Positions 36,996 through 46,846 of a stretch of DNA of 64,000 nt are shown here, piece after piece. Both the position numbers and the translations under genes were made by a program. The notes under the pieces were generated by a model, which did not search any database, had not been told where the DNA came from, and saw only the letters and a program-made list of their open reading frames with translations. The stretch is from Chryseobacterium sp. KLBC 52 (lineage in GTDB: Bacteria; Bacteroidota; Bacteroidia; Flavobacteriales; Weeksellaceae), in contig NZ_QDFZ01000009.1 in assembly GCF_003347605.1 (NCBI RefSeq), positions 62,001 through 126,000 of the forward strand, written 5' to 3'. The first letter of the stretch is position 1, and every line of letters begins with the position of its first letter.

Positions 36996-38219
36996 ATGAA
37001 AGATAACTCATTATCTAATATACTAAACCAGTACGAAAGTAAGGAACAGATTGACGGACAATTATACACCCTGAATCTGGGACCTACCCACCCTGCTACG
37101 CACGGGATTTTCCAGAATATCTTAACGATGGACGGAGAAAGAATCCTTCATGCAGAGCAAACCGTAGGATACATCCACAGAGCATTTGAGAAGATTTCTG
37201 AAAGAAGAAACTATTCTCAGATCACTACCCTTACCGACCGTATGAATTACTGTTCTGCACCCATCAATAACTTAGGTTGGCACATGACAGTAGAGAAGCT
37301 GATTGGCGTGGAAGTTCCAAAACGTGTAGACTATATGCGTGTGATCCTGATGGAGCTAGCCAGAATCGGTGACCACCTGATCTGTAACGGGGTAACCGGA
37401 ATGGACTCAGGAGCGATTACAGGTCTTACTTATATGTTCATCGAAAGAGAGCGTATTTATGACATGTATGAGCAGATCTGCGGAGCCAGAATGACCACCA
37501 ATATGGGAAGAATCGGAGGTTTTGAAAGAGATTTCACCCCTAAGTTTCATGAGTTGTTGAAAGACTTCTTAAAAACTTTCCCACCAAGATTCAAAGAATT
37601 CTGTACTTTATTAGAGAGAAACAGAATTTTCATGGACAGAACCATCGGTACAGGAGCTATTTCTGCCGAGAGAGCATTAAGCTACGGTTTTACAGGTCCA
37701 AACTTACGTGCAGCAGGGGTAGATTATGATGTAAGAGTTGCACAGCCTTATTCTTCATACCAGGATTTCGACTTCATTATTCCTGTAGGAACTTCAGGAG
37801 ATACTTACGACCGTTTCATGGTTCGTCAACAGGAAATCTGGGAATCAATCAAAATTATCAAACAAGCATACGAAAATCTTCCGGAAGGACCATTCCATGC
37901 GGATGTCCCTGATTTCTATCTTCCTGAAAAGGCCGATGTATATCAGAAAATGGAAGCATTGATCTACCATTTCAAAATTGTAATGGGAGAAACTGATGTA
38001 CCGAAAGGAGAAGTTTACCATGCTGTAGAAGGTGGAAACGGAGAATTAGGTTTCTATCTTGTGAGTGACGGAGGAAGAAGCCCTTACAGACTTCACTTCA
38101 GAAGACCATGCTTCATCTACTATCAGGCCTACCCTGAAATGATTACAGGTTCTGTAATTTCAGATGCCATTGTAACGATGTGTAGTATGAATATTATTGC
38201 GGGAGAATTAGACGCATAA
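36996..38219 (+). CDS. nuoD: NADH-quinone oxidoreductase subunit D
   Basis: 407 aa. [10 protein letters not shown] near the N-terminus, GYIHRAFEK, and the C-terminal [15 protein letters not shown] and [15 protein letters not shown] are hallmarks of the 49-kDa subunit that forms the quinone pocket with NuoB. The 62-bp spacer before it has degenerate short repeats (agc-caa-tagc type). Confidence 0.97.
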   Translation: MKDNSLSNILNQYESKEQIDGQLYTLNLGPTHPATHGIFQNILTMDGERILHAEQTVGYIHRAFEKISERRNYSQITTLTDRMNYCSAPINNLGWHMTVEKLIGVEVPKRVDYMRVILMELARIGDHLICNGVTGMDSGAITGLTYMFIERERIYDMYEQICGARMTTNMGRIGGFERDFTPKFHELLKDFLKTFPPRFKEFCTLLERNRIFMDRTIGTGAISAERALSYGFTGPNLRAAGVDYDVRVAQPYSSYQDFDFIIPVGTSGDTYDRFMVRQQEIWESIKIIKQAYENLPEGPFHADVPDFYLPEKADVYQKMEALIYHFKIVMGETDVPKGEVYHAVEGGNGELGFYLVSDGGRSPYRLHFRRPCFIYYQAYPEMITGSVISDAIVTMCSMNIIAGELDA

Positions 38220-38310
38220 CTGGAATTATAAATTTTGAATTATAAATTATAAATTGATTTTAGACCGTTATTCATTTAGAATTTAAAATCTAAAATCTAA
38301 AATTTCAAAA

Positions 38311-38820
38311 ATGAGCGAAACAATAGCTTTTAAACCGGAAAGTTTAGCACAGGTACACAAAATTATCGCAAGATATCCTGAAGGAAGACAGAAATCTGCT
38401 CTTCTTCCTGTACTTCACCTGGCACAGAAAGAATTCGGAGGATGGTTAGATGTTCCTGTGATGGATTATGTTGCCGGACTATTAAGTATCCAACCGATCG
38501 AAGTATATGAAGTGGCTACTTTCTATACCATGTTTAATATGAAGCCGGTAGGTAAATATGTATTGGAAGTTTGCAGAACAGGACCTTGTATGGTTTGTGG
38601 AAGCGAAAAAATCCTTGATCATATCAGAACCAAACTGAACATTAAGGATGGGGAAACTACTGAAGACGGTATGTTCACTTTAAAGCCTGCTGAATGTCTT
38701 GGAGCATGCGGATATGCACCTATGATGCAGCTAGGAAAATTCTTTCATGAAAATTTAACGATAGAAAAAGTAGATGAAATCCTTGATCTTTGCAGACAAG
38801 GACAAGTTGCTTTAGACTAA
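38311..38820 (+). CDS. nuoE: NADH-quinone oxidoreductase subunit E
   Basis: 169 aa, thioredoxin-like [2Fe-2S] subunit (N1a). Ligands in CRTGPCMVCGS and AECLGACGYAP; for the family the four Cys lie in CxxxxC and CxxxC. Part of the NADH-oxidising module with NuoF and NuoG. Confidence 0.95.
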   Translation: MSETIAFKPESLAQVHKIIARYPEGRQKSALLPVLHLAQKEFGGWLDVPVMDYVAGLLSIQPIEVYEVATFYTMFNMKPVGKYVLEVCRTGPCMVCGSEKILDHIRTKLNIKDGETTEDGMFTLKPAECLGACGYAPMMQLGKFFHENLTIEKVDEILDLCRQGQVALD

Positions 38821-38927
38821 TAGAAATTTTAAATTCTACATTTTAGATTTTAAATTATTCAGTTATTTTTTTTAATAATTATAAAAAGCTAGAAGCCAAA
38901 AGCCAATAGCGAAAAGCATAATAAACA

Positions 38928-40286
38928 ATGAGTAAAAAACTTTTACTTAAAGACGCACATATAGAAGGTATTCGCTACTTTGAAACTTACCGTAAACAGG
39001 GAGGTTATACAGCCGCTGAAAAAGCCTTGAAAATGACTCCTGACGAAATTCTTGAAGAAGTAAAAGCTTCAGGATTAAGAGGTCGTGGTGGAGCTGGATT
39101 CCCAACAGGAATGAAATGGAGCTTTCTGGCAAAGCCTGAAGGTGTTCCAAGACACCTTGTTGTGAATGCGGATGAATCTGAACCCGGAACATTCAAGGAC
39201 AGATATCTGATGGAGTTCCTTCCTCATCTATTGATCGAGGGAATGCTGATTTCTTCTTACTGTTTAGGTTCCAATACTTCTTATATCTACATCCGTGGAG
39301 AATATTCATGGATTCCGGATATCCTTGAAGAAGCTATTGAAGAAGCTAAAGCAGCAGGATTTTTAGGTAAAAATATTTTAGGAACTGGTTTCGATCTTGA
39401 AATCTATGTACAGAGAGGTGGTGGAGCATACATCTGCGGTGAAGAAACTGCATTGCTTGAATCCCTTGAAGGAAAAAGAGGTAACCCAAGATTAAAACCG
39501 CCATTCCCGGCTGTAAAAGGTCTTTGGGAAAGACCAACGGTGGTAAACAACGTTGAGTCTATTGCGGCAGTAGTTCCAATCATTGATATTACAGGTGCTG
39601 AGTATGCTAAAATAGGTGTTGGAAGATCTACAGGAACGAAATTGATTTCTGCTTGTGGAAACATCAACAAACCAGGTGTATACGAAATCGATATGACAAT
39701 CACTGTGGAAGAATTCATCTACTCTGATGAATATTGCGGTGGTATCAAAGATGGTAAAAGATTAAAGGCTTGTATTCCTGGAGGAAGTTCTGTTCCGATT
39801 GTTCCGGCTAATTTATTGTTGAGAACCGTGAACGGAGAGCCAAGATATATGAACTATGAATCATTGGCAGATGGTGGTTTTGCCACCGGAACAATGATGG
39901 GTTCAGGAGGTTTCATCGTTTTGGATGAAGACCAGTGTATTGTAGATCACACCATGACATTGGCAAGATTCTACAACCATGAAAGTTGCGGACAATGTAC
40001 TCCTTGCCGTGAAGGAACGGGATGGATGTACAAGATTTTAAAGAAAATCGAGAAAGGAGAAGGAAAAATGGAAGATATCGATCTACTTTGGGATATCCAG
40101 AGAAAAATCGAAGGAAATACGATTTGTCCGTTGGGTGATGCAGCAGCCTGGCCGGTTGCAGCAGCGATCCGTCACTTCAGAGATGAATTTGAGTGGCACG
40201 TGAAAAACCCAGAGTTGTCTCAGACACAAAACTATGGATTGGCACATTATGCAGATCCTATCCCGGCTGTTGAAAAGAATGCGTAG
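38928..40286 (+). CDS. nuoF: NADH-quinone oxidoreductase subunit F
   Basis: 452 aa. GRGGAGFPTGMKW (NADH/FMN region), GAYICGEETALLESLEGKRG (FMN site) and ESCGQCTPCREG (N3 [4Fe-4S] ligands) identify the 51-kDa subunit. It oxidises NADH. The next gene begins only 5 bp later and is not a nuo gene. Confidence 0.97.
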   Translation: MSKKLLLKDAHIEGIRYFETYRKQGGYTAAEKALKMTPDEILEEVKASGLRGRGGAGFPTGMKWSFLAKPEGVPRHLVVNADESEPGTFKDRYLMEFLPHLLIEGMLISSYCLGSNTSYIYIRGEYSWIPDILEEAIEEAKAAGFLGKNILGTGFDLEIYVQRGGGAYICGEETALLESLEGKRGNPRLKPPFPAVKGLWERPTVVNNVESIAAVVPIIDITGAEYAKIGVGRSTGTKLISACGNINKPGVYEIDMTITVEEFIYSDEYCGGIKDGKRLKACIPGGSSVPIVPANLLLRTVNGEPRYMNYESLADGGFATGTMMGSGGFIVLDEDQCIVDHTMTLARFYNHESCGQCTPCREGTGWMYKILKKIEKGEGKMEDIDLLWDIQRKIEGNTICPLGDAAAWPVAAAIRHFRDEFEWHVKNPELSQTQNYGLAHYADPIPAVEKNA

Positions 40287-40291
40287 GTAAG

Positions 40292-41203
40292 ATGAAAAAA
40301 TTATTGGTTGTCGGCTTAATGATGTCGAATCTTGTATTTGCACAGAACAAGAAGAGTGATACCGTAAATTATAACAGATCCGTTGAAGAGGATTTGTCAT
40401 ATTTAGTGAGTGAGAAAGAGCAGATTAAAGCTGAGAAAAAGGAAAAGCCTTTACCACTAAGCAAAAAGGGTCAGGTTTTCGTATTTTATGGATGGAACAG
40501 AGCCGCTTATAGTAATTCTGACATTCATTTTACCGGAAACGGATACGATTTTCAATTGAATAATGTAACCGCACAAGACAGACCTACAAAATTTGGAATT
40601 GTCTATTTTGATCCAAGCTGGTTTACTGTAACACAGTATAATTTCAGAATAGGATATTTCATTAAAGACAATTTAGCGTTGGTATTGGGGATAGACCATA
40701 TGAAATACGTTATGGATCAGAACCAGACTGTTGGTTTCAAAGGTCATATTTCAGATCCTGAATATGCAGCAATGGTTCAGAACGGGCAGGTTAATCTTGC
40801 AGATGAGAAGTTCCTTACTTTCGAACATACAGACGGACTTAATTATGAAAACTTAGGTCTTGAGAAATACAAAAATCTTGTTCATAAGAAAAATATAGAT
40901 TTAGTATGGTCTTATGGGGCCGGAATCGGATTTATGTTTCCGAAAAGTAATGTAAAACTTTTTGGTAACGAAAGAAGTGACCGTTTTCACGTTGCAGGTA
41001 TGGGAACCGATATCAGATCCAGCCTTAACTTAGTATTCTGGAAAAACTGGATGCTGAGATTAGAAGGAAAAGCAGGATATATCAATATGTGGGACATCAA
41101 AACCACGTTGAATAATAAGCCGGACAAAGCACGTCAGGATTTTGTTTTCGGACAGATTCTGGGAGGAATTGGATATACATTTAATACAAAGAAATATAAA
41201 TAA
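40292..41203 (+). CDS. Outer-membrane beta-barrel-like protein inserted in the nuo operon
   Basis: 303 aa. Signal peptide about 1-18 (MKKLLVVGLMMSNLVFAQ). After a charged stretch (about 20-60) the rest alternates amphipathic strands rich in aromatic residues (VFVFYGWNRAAYS, FRIGYFIKDNLALVLGIDH, LGGIGYTFNTKKYK), and the final strand ends in Tyr-Lys. This fits a small outer-membrane barrel. It starts 5 bp after nuoF and ends 41 bp before nuoG, all on one strand, so it is probably co-transcribed with complex I. I know of no complex I role for such a protein. Confidence 0.75.
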   Translation: MKKLLVVGLMMSNLVFAQNKKSDTVNYNRSVEEDLSYLVSEKEQIKAEKKEKPLPLSKKGQVFVFYGWNRAAYSNSDIHFTGNGYDFQLNNVTAQDRPTKFGIVYFDPSWFTVTQYNFRIGYFIKDNLALVLGIDHMKYVMDQNQTVGFKGHISDPEYAAMVQNGQVNLADEKFLTFEHTDGLNYENLGLEKYKNLVHKKNIDLVWSYGAGIGFMFPKSNVKLFGNERSDRFHVAGMGTDIRSSLNLVFWKNWMLRLEGKAGYINMWDIKTTLNNKPDKARQDFVFGQILGGIGYTFNTKKYK

Positions 41204-41244
41204 CAAAGCCTATTGCTTAACGCATAAAGCTTAAAGCATATCAT

Positions 41245-42243
41245 ATGAGCGAAGAAGTTAAAAAATTCAAAATAACTATAGACGGACAGACTACTGAAGT
41301 TTTGCCTGGTACTTCTATTCTGGAAGCTGCAAGACAAATCGGTGGTAAATCTGTACCTCCTGCAATGTGCTACTACAGCAAGTTGGAAACCAGTGGAGGA
41401 AGATGTAGAACTTGTCTGGTAGAAGTTTCTAAAGGATCTGAAGCAGACCCACGTCCTATGCCAAAATTAGTAGCAAGCTGCAGAACTAATGTAATGGATG
41501 GGATGGAAGTAAAAAATCTTACTTCTGAGAAAGCTCAGGAAGGAAGAAAAGCGGTTACCGAATTCCTATTGGTAAACCACCCGCTGGACTGCCCTATCTG
41601 CGACCAGGCAGGAGAATGTCATCTTCAGGACTTAGGATATGAGCATGGTGTGGAAAATACAAGAACAGAATTCGAAAGAAATACTTACGAAGCTGATGAT
41701 CTTGGACCGAACATCAAACTAAATATGAACCGTTGTATTCTTTGCGCAAGATGCGTACTGACTGCTAACCAGCTTACAGAAACAAGAGAACACGGTATCC
41801 TTTTCAGAGGAGATCACGCAGAAATTTCGACCTATTTAAATAAAGCTTTAGACAATGACTTCATCGGAAACGTTATCGACGTTTGTCCTGTAGGAGCATT
41901 AACAGACAGAACAGCCCGTTTTGCAAGCAGAGTTTGGTTTACAAAACCGATGAACGCAACTTGTAAATGTGATAAGTGTTCCGGAAAAGCTGTTGTATGG
42001 TTTAAAGGAGACGAAATTGTAAGAGTAACTGCAAGAAAAGACCAGTGGGGTGAAGTAGAAGAATTCATCTGCGATACATGCCGTTTCGAAAGAAAAGCTT
42101 TATCAGACTGGAACATCGAAGGTCCTAGACATATCGACAGACATTCTGTAATTTCATTGAACCACTACGAAAAGCCTAAAGATGAGCTAAGAGTTTTAGA
42201 CAATCCGATGGCTAAAGAAATCAGTGAAAAAGACGAAAAATAA
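41245..42243 (+). CDS. nuoG: NADH-quinone oxidoreductase subunit G, short form
   Basis: 332 aa. [2Fe-2S] ferredoxin domain (GGRCRTCLVEV, ASCRT), the HxxxCxxCxxxxxC cluster (HPLDCPICDQAGEC), the [4Fe-4S] site (NRCILCARC ... DVCPVGALT) and a further Cys-rich region (CKCDKC ... CDTC). It stops there: the molybdopterin-oxidoreductase-like domain that brings other NuoG proteins to about 700-900 aa is absent. I recall this short form from other flavobacteria, so it is probably genuine and not truncated by error. Confidence 0.93.
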   Translation: MSEEVKKFKITIDGQTTEVLPGTSILEAARQIGGKSVPPAMCYYSKLETSGGRCRTCLVEVSKGSEADPRPMPKLVASCRTNVMDGMEVKNLTSEKAQEGRKAVTEFLLVNHPLDCPICDQAGECHLQDLGYEHGVENTRTEFERNTYEADDLGPNIKLNMNRCILCARCVLTANQLTETREHGILFRGDHAEISTYLNKALDNDFIGNVIDVCPVGALTDRTARFASRVWFTKPMNATCKCDKCSGKAVVWFKGDEIVRVTARKDQWGEVEEFICDTCRFERKALSDWNIEGPRHIDRHSVISLNHYEKPKDELRVLDNPMAKEISEKDEK

Positions 42244-42351
42244 AATTTGAAAATGAGGTAATTTGAAAATGAGAGTCTCTGTTGATGTGATTGCTATAAC
42301 TTCCATCTTCCAGCTTCCATCTTCTAACCTTTAACATCTATAAAAATAAAA

Positions 42352-43416
42352 ATGGATTTACTTACATTTAAACTTATACTTGTACTAGCACTTTTCCTGC
42401 TGTCACTTACGATTGCAGCCTACTCTACCTGGGCAGAAAGAAAAGTAGCCTCTATCATGCAGGATAGAATTGGTCCCAACAGAGCCGGACCTTTCGGATT
42501 GCTGCAGCCTCTTGCTGACGGTGGAAAATTCTTCTTTAAAGAAGACTTTACGCCTGCCAATGCAGAAAGATTCCTTTTCGTATTGGGTCCAGCTTTGGTA
42601 ATGTTTATTTCATTGATTACAGGAGCTGTGATTCCTTGGGGTAAAAGTTTAAATATTGCAGGTACTTCTTTTGATCTTCAGGTAGCAAACATCGATGTTG
42701 GTGTACTTTTCATCATCGGTATGGCTTCCATCGGGGTTTACGGAATTATGATCGGAGGTTGGGCTTCGAACAACAAATATTCATTACTAGGTGCTATCCG
42801 TGCTTCTTCTCAGATGATTTCTTATGAATTGGCGATGGGATTAGCACTTCTTTCTATCATTATGATGTCAGGAAGTTTGGATTTAAAAGAAATTACTGAA
42901 AGTCAGACTACCGGAAAATTATGGGGCGTTATTCCTTGGGTTTCAGGATTGAACTGGAACATTTTCTATCAGCCGATCGCATTCCTTGTTTTCTTTGTAG
43001 CTGCTCTCGCAGAAACCAACAGACACCCTTTCGATTTACCTGAGTGTGAATCTGAATTGGTAACCGGATATTCTACAGAATACTCTTCCATGAAGTTAGG
43101 GTTATATATGTTCGGAGAATATGTGAACATGTTTATTTCCAATGCTTTTATGGTTGTCCTTTTCTTTGGAGGGTATAACTATCCTGGTATTGAATGGGTA
43201 ACTCAGAACTGGGGAGAAAATGCGGCAGGAATCTTAAGTATCGTGGCATTCCTTACAAAAACAGTAATCGGAATTCTGATCTTCATGTGGATCAGATGGA
43301 CACTTCCAAGATTCAGATATGACCAGTTAATGCACTTAGGATGGAAAACATTAATCCCAATGGCATTGGTAAACCTATTAATTACAGGAGCTGTAATTTT
43401 AGCGTTTGGAAATTAA
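42352..43416 (+). CDS. nuoH: NADH-quinone oxidoreductase subunit H
   Basis: 354 aa, about eight TM segments. AERKVASIMQDRIGPNRAGP and ETNRHPFDLPECESELVTGY are the two strongest NuoH signatures and form the quinone entry path. A 108-bp spacer precedes it. Confidence 0.97.
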   Translation: MDLLTFKLILVLALFLLSLTIAAYSTWAERKVASIMQDRIGPNRAGPFGLLQPLADGGKFFFKEDFTPANAERFLFVLGPALVMFISLITGAVIPWGKSLNIAGTSFDLQVANIDVGVLFIIGMASIGVYGIMIGGWASNNKYSLLGAIRASSQMISYELAMGLALLSIIMMSGSLDLKEITESQTTGKLWGVIPWVSGLNWNIFYQPIAFLVFFVAALAETNRHPFDLPECESELVTGYSTEYSSMKLGLYMFGEYVNMFISNAFMVVLFFGGYNYPGIEWVTQNWGENAAGILSIVAFLTKTVIGILIFMWIRWTLPRFRYDQLMHLGWKTLIPMALVNLLITGAVILAFGN

Positions 43417-43421
43417 ATTAT

Positions 43422-43456
43422 CAAACCTAACAGGTTTTTGAAACCTGTTAGGTTTG
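43422..43456. repeat. Palindromic intergenic element between nuoH and nuoI
   Basis: A perfect 16-bp inverted repeat (arm caaacctaacaggttt) around a 3-nt centre. The same element with one arm change occurs at 62932-62964. It lies in an operon spacer and has no T-run, so it is more likely a dispersed repeat or RNA-processing hairpin than a terminator. Confidence 0.75.
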
Positions 43457-43539
43457 TGTAAATATTGAATATTAAAAATTAAGATAACAGACAAGATTAG
43501 TCTAAAATCTGGTGTCTAACATCTAATATCTATAATTAA

Positions 43540-44097
43540 ATGAAACTTACAAACAGATCAAAAGTTGTTTCCAATAAAGAAATGACCCTTGCTGAAAAAA
43601 TCTACCTTCCTGCCATCTTTACAGGGATGGGGATTACATTTAAGCATGCTGTAAGAACCGTGATAAAGGGTGCTCCCGCAGTATATTCGTATCCGGAAGT
43701 ACAGAAACCAAGAACCACCATCTGGAGAGGCCAGCACGTTTTGAAAAGAGACGAAGAAGGCAGAGAAAGATGTACAGCTTGTGGACTTTGTGCGGTAGCT
43801 TGTCCTGCAGAAGCCATTACGATGACTGCTGCTGAAAGAACTAAAGAGGAAAGAGGTCTTTACAGAGAAGAGAAATACGCTTCAGTATATGAAATCAATA
43901 TGCTAAGATGTATTTTCTGTGGTATGTGTGAAGAAGCTTGTCCTAAATCTGCCATCTATCTTACTGACAGATTGGTAGATGTAGAAACCAACAGAGGTTC
44001 TTTCATTTACGGAAAAGATAAATTAGTTGAAAAAATAAATGAAAGGATTGATATCACGACAAGACAATCCGAGAAACAAAAAAATGCGGTAAAATAA
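43540..44097 (+). CDS. nuoI: NADH-quinone oxidoreductase subunit I
   Basis: 185 aa. Two [4Fe-4S] motifs, CTACGLCAVACPAEAI and CIFCGMCEEACPKSAI, bind clusters N6a and N6b. Its stop overlaps the nuoJ start (TAATG). Confidence 0.96.
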   Translation: MKLTNRSKVVSNKEMTLAEKIYLPAIFTGMGITFKHAVRTVIKGAPAVYSYPEVQKPRTTIWRGQHVLKRDEEGRERCTACGLCAVACPAEAITMTAAERTKEERGLYREEKYASVYEINMLRCIFCGMCEEACPKSAIYLTDRLVDVETNRGSFIYGKDKLVEKINERIDITTRQSEKQKNAVK

Positions 44098-44594
44098 TGG
44101 ATCAGTTTTTATTTTTCTTGGTGGCGTTTTTAGCAGTGGCAAGTGCTGTTTACTTTGTATTTGCAAGAAATCCTCTTTATGCTATTTTGTCATTAATTGT
44201 TACGATGTTTTCAATTGCCGGAATGTACATTCTTCTCAATGCACAGTTCCTTGCAATCATCCAGATTATTGTTTACGCAGGTGCCATTATGGTACTTTTC
44301 CTTTACATCTTAATGATGCTTAACCTTAATAAGCAAGACGAAAGTAAGAAGAACAATACTTTAAAATTTGTTGGAGTTTTTACGGCAGGTCTTCTTTTGG
44401 TAGGCGTACTAGGAGTTTTCAGAGGAGTAAAAGACAATCACATTGTTGTTGAAAATGTAGACAGAGGGGTTGGTCTTACCAAAAACCTGGGTAGACTTTT
44501 GTTTAATGAATATGTTTTACCGTTTGAGCTTGCTTCCATCCTAATTCTGGCAGGTATTGTAGGCGCGGTATTAATCGGTAAAAAAGATTTATAA
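44097..44594 (+). CDS. nuoJ: NADH-quinone oxidoreductase subunit J
   Basis: 165 aa with five hydrophobic segments. ARNPLYAILSLIV and the conserved helix IQIIVYAGAIMVLFLYILMM are typical of NuoJ. Coupled to nuoI by a one-base overlap. Confidence 0.95.
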   Translation: MDQFLFFLVAFLAVASAVYFVFARNPLYAILSLIVTMFSIAGMYILLNAQFLAIIQIIVYAGAIMVLFLYILMMLNLNKQDESKKNNTLKFVGVFTAGLLLVGVLGVFRGVKDNHIVVENVDRGVGLTKNLGRLLFNEYVLPFELASILILAGIVGAVLIGKKDL

Positions 44595-44598
44595 AATT

Positions 44599-44928
44599 AT
44601 GGGAGAAGTAAATACATTTATACAAAGCATCCCTTTGGACTACTTCATCATTCTTTCATCAGTATTGTTCTGTTTGGGAGTAATGGGAGTATTGCTTAGA
44701 AAAAATGCTATTGTGATTCTGGGCTGTGTAGAGCTTATGCTGAATTCTGTAAACCTTTTATTGGCAGCTTTTTCAGCGTATAAAGGCAACGGCGACGGAC
44801 AGCTTTTAGTTTTCTTCATTATGGTGGTAGCTGCGGCTGAAGTAGCAGTAGGTCTGGCAATTATTGCGATGCTATATAGAAACACCCGTTCTGTAGATGT
44901 GAGTATATTTAATAAATTAAGAGGATAA
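44599..44928 (+). CDS. nuoK: NADH-quinone oxidoreductase subunit K
   Basis: 109 aa, three TM segments. GCVELMLNSVNLL holds the conserved membrane Glu and AAAEVAVGLAI the second; both take part in proton transfer. Confidence 0.96.
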   Translation: MGEVNTFIQSIPLDYFIILSSVLFCLGVMGVLLRKNAIVILGCVELMLNSVNLLLAAFSAYKGNGDGQLLVFFIMVVAAAEVAVGLAIIAMLYRNTRSVDVSIFNKLRG

Positions 44929-44930
44929 GA

Positions 44931-46844
44931 ATGGAGAATCTAGTATATGCAATAGTACTTTTACCACTTTTAGGGTTTCTTATTAACGGGCTATTCGGGA
45001 AAAACCTTCCCAAAATATTGGTAGGATCTTTGGCTACAGCTATGGTTTTCGGATCATTCTGTATTGCTGTAAGTATTTTCATGAATTTCAATTCTGAAAG
45101 CCAGCCTGTCATTGTAAAAGCTTTTGAATGGTTTAGAGTAAACGGAGTTCAAATCAATTTTGGATTCCAGATTGATCAGCTTTCTTTAATGATGGTGATG
45201 ATCATTACGGGTATCGGTTCACTGATCCACTTATACTCTATCGGATATATGAGTCATGATAAAGGATTCTACAAGTTTTTTACTTACCTGAATCTTTTCA
45301 TCTTCTCGATGTTACTTTTAGTAATGGGAAGCAACTACCTTATCTTATTCATCGGATGGGAAGGTGTAGGTCTTTGTTCTTACCTGTTGATCGGATTCTG
45401 GTATACCAACGAAGAATACGGTAAAGCAGCAAGAAAAGCTTTCATCATGAACAGAATTGGTGACCTTGCGTTATTGATAGGTATTTTCATGATCGCTTCT
45501 CAAACCAATGCTGTAGATTATCTTTCTGTAGCAGAAAACGCTTCAAAATTTGAATTAGACGGAACAGTGATTATCTTTATCACAGCGAGTTTATTCATCG
45601 GTGCTACCGGTAAATCGGCTCAGGTTCCATTATATACATGGTTACCGGATGCGATGGCGGGACCAACTCCTGTATCAGCCTTGATCCACGCGGCAACGAT
45701 GGTTACAGCAGGTATCTATTTGGTAGTAAGATCCAACTTCTTATTTACTTTGGCACCAACTGTACAGGGAGGAATTTTATTCATCGGATTCTTAACCGCT
45801 GCTTTAGCAGGATTCTATGCGCTACGTCAGAACGACATCAAAAAAGTATTGGCATACTCTACAGTTTCACAGCTTGGATTTATGTTCATTGCTTTAGGTC
45901 TTGGAGCATACACAACAGCAATGTTCCACGTAATGACACACGCTTTCTTCAAAGCTTTATTATTCTTAGGTGCAGGATCTGTAATCCATGCGATGAGCAA
46001 CGAACAGGATATGCGTTTCATGGGAGGTCTTAAAAAATATATTCCTCTTACCCACGCTACATTCCTTATCGGAACATTAGCCATCTCAGGTTTCCCTTTA
46101 TTATCAGGGATGATCTCTAAAGACGAAATTTTAGTAGCAGCTTTCGCTAAAAACCCTGTTTACTGGGTAATTCTATTTGTTTTAGCGGCAATGACTGCAA
46201 CTTATATGTTCAGATTATACTACCTGACATTCCACGGAGAATTCAGAGGTACGGAAGAACAAAAACACCACTTACATGAAAGCCCGTCTAATATGACATT
46301 ACCATTGATCGTATTGGCTATTCTTTCTGTAATCGGAGGTTTTATCAACCTGCCACACTTTATCGGCCACGGGCATTATGCTAAGCTGATGGAATGGTTA
46401 AAGCCGGTTCTTACGGAACAAAGCTACAGCCAGATGGAAGCTACTCTTTCAGGAGTACCTTTCAATACTGAAATGATCTTATTAGCAGCTACAGTATTAA
46501 TGTTCTTCACTGTATGGTTCATCGTTAGAAATACTTATGTAAGTAAGAAAAAGATGGCTGTTGCAGAGGAAAACTATACCGGATGGGAAAAGCTTTCTGC
46601 TAAGAAATTATACGTTGACGAACTTTACAACGCATTGATTGTAAAAACTGTTGAAGGATTAGGACGCGGAGGAAAAATGTTTGATAAGGGTATCTTAGAC
46701 CGTTTTGTAAACTTTGTAGGTGATGGTGCTGAAGACAGCGGAAAAGCTATGAAGCGTGTACAAAACGGAAATGTAGAGACATATATCCTTATCATGTCTT
46801 TAGCGGTGGGAATTATATTAATTGTTAACTTTTTATTACAATAA
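44931..46844 (+). CDS. nuoL: NADH-quinone oxidoreductase subunit L
   Basis: 637 aa, antiporter-like proton channel with about 15-16 TM segments. FIGWEGVGLCSYLLIGFWY, TWLPDAMAGPTPVSALIHAA and KKVLAYSTVSQLGFM are the NuoL signatures. The C-terminal lateral helix and final TM are present. It starts 2 bp after nuoK. Confidence 0.97.
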   Translation: MENLVYAIVLLPLLGFLINGLFGKNLPKILVGSLATAMVFGSFCIAVSIFMNFNSESQPVIVKAFEWFRVNGVQINFGFQIDQLSLMMVMIITGIGSLIHLYSIGYMSHDKGFYKFFTYLNLFIFSMLLLVMGSNYLILFIGWEGVGLCSYLLIGFWYTNEEYGKAARKAFIMNRIGDLALLIGIFMIASQTNAVDYLSVAENASKFELDGTVIIFITASLFIGATGKSAQVPLYTWLPDAMAGPTPVSALIHAATMVTAGIYLVVRSNFLFTLAPTVQGGILFIGFLTAALAGFYALRQNDIKKVLAYSTVSQLGFMFIALGLGAYTTAMFHVMTHAFFKALLFLGAGSVIHAMSNEQDMRFMGGLKKYIPLTHATFLIGTLAISGFPLLSGMISKDEILVAAFAKNPVYWVILFVLAAMTATYMFRLYYLTFHGEFRGTEEQKHHLHESPSNMTLPLIVLAILSVIGGFINLPHFIGHGHYAKLMEWLKPVLTEQSYSQMEATLSGVPFNTEMILLAATVLMFFTVWFIVRNTYVSKKKMAVAEENYTGWEKLSAKKLYVDELYNALIVKTVEGLGRGGKMFDKGILDRFVNFVGDGAEDSGKAMKRVQNGNVETYILIMSLAVGIILIVNFLLQ

Positions 46845-46846
46845 TA

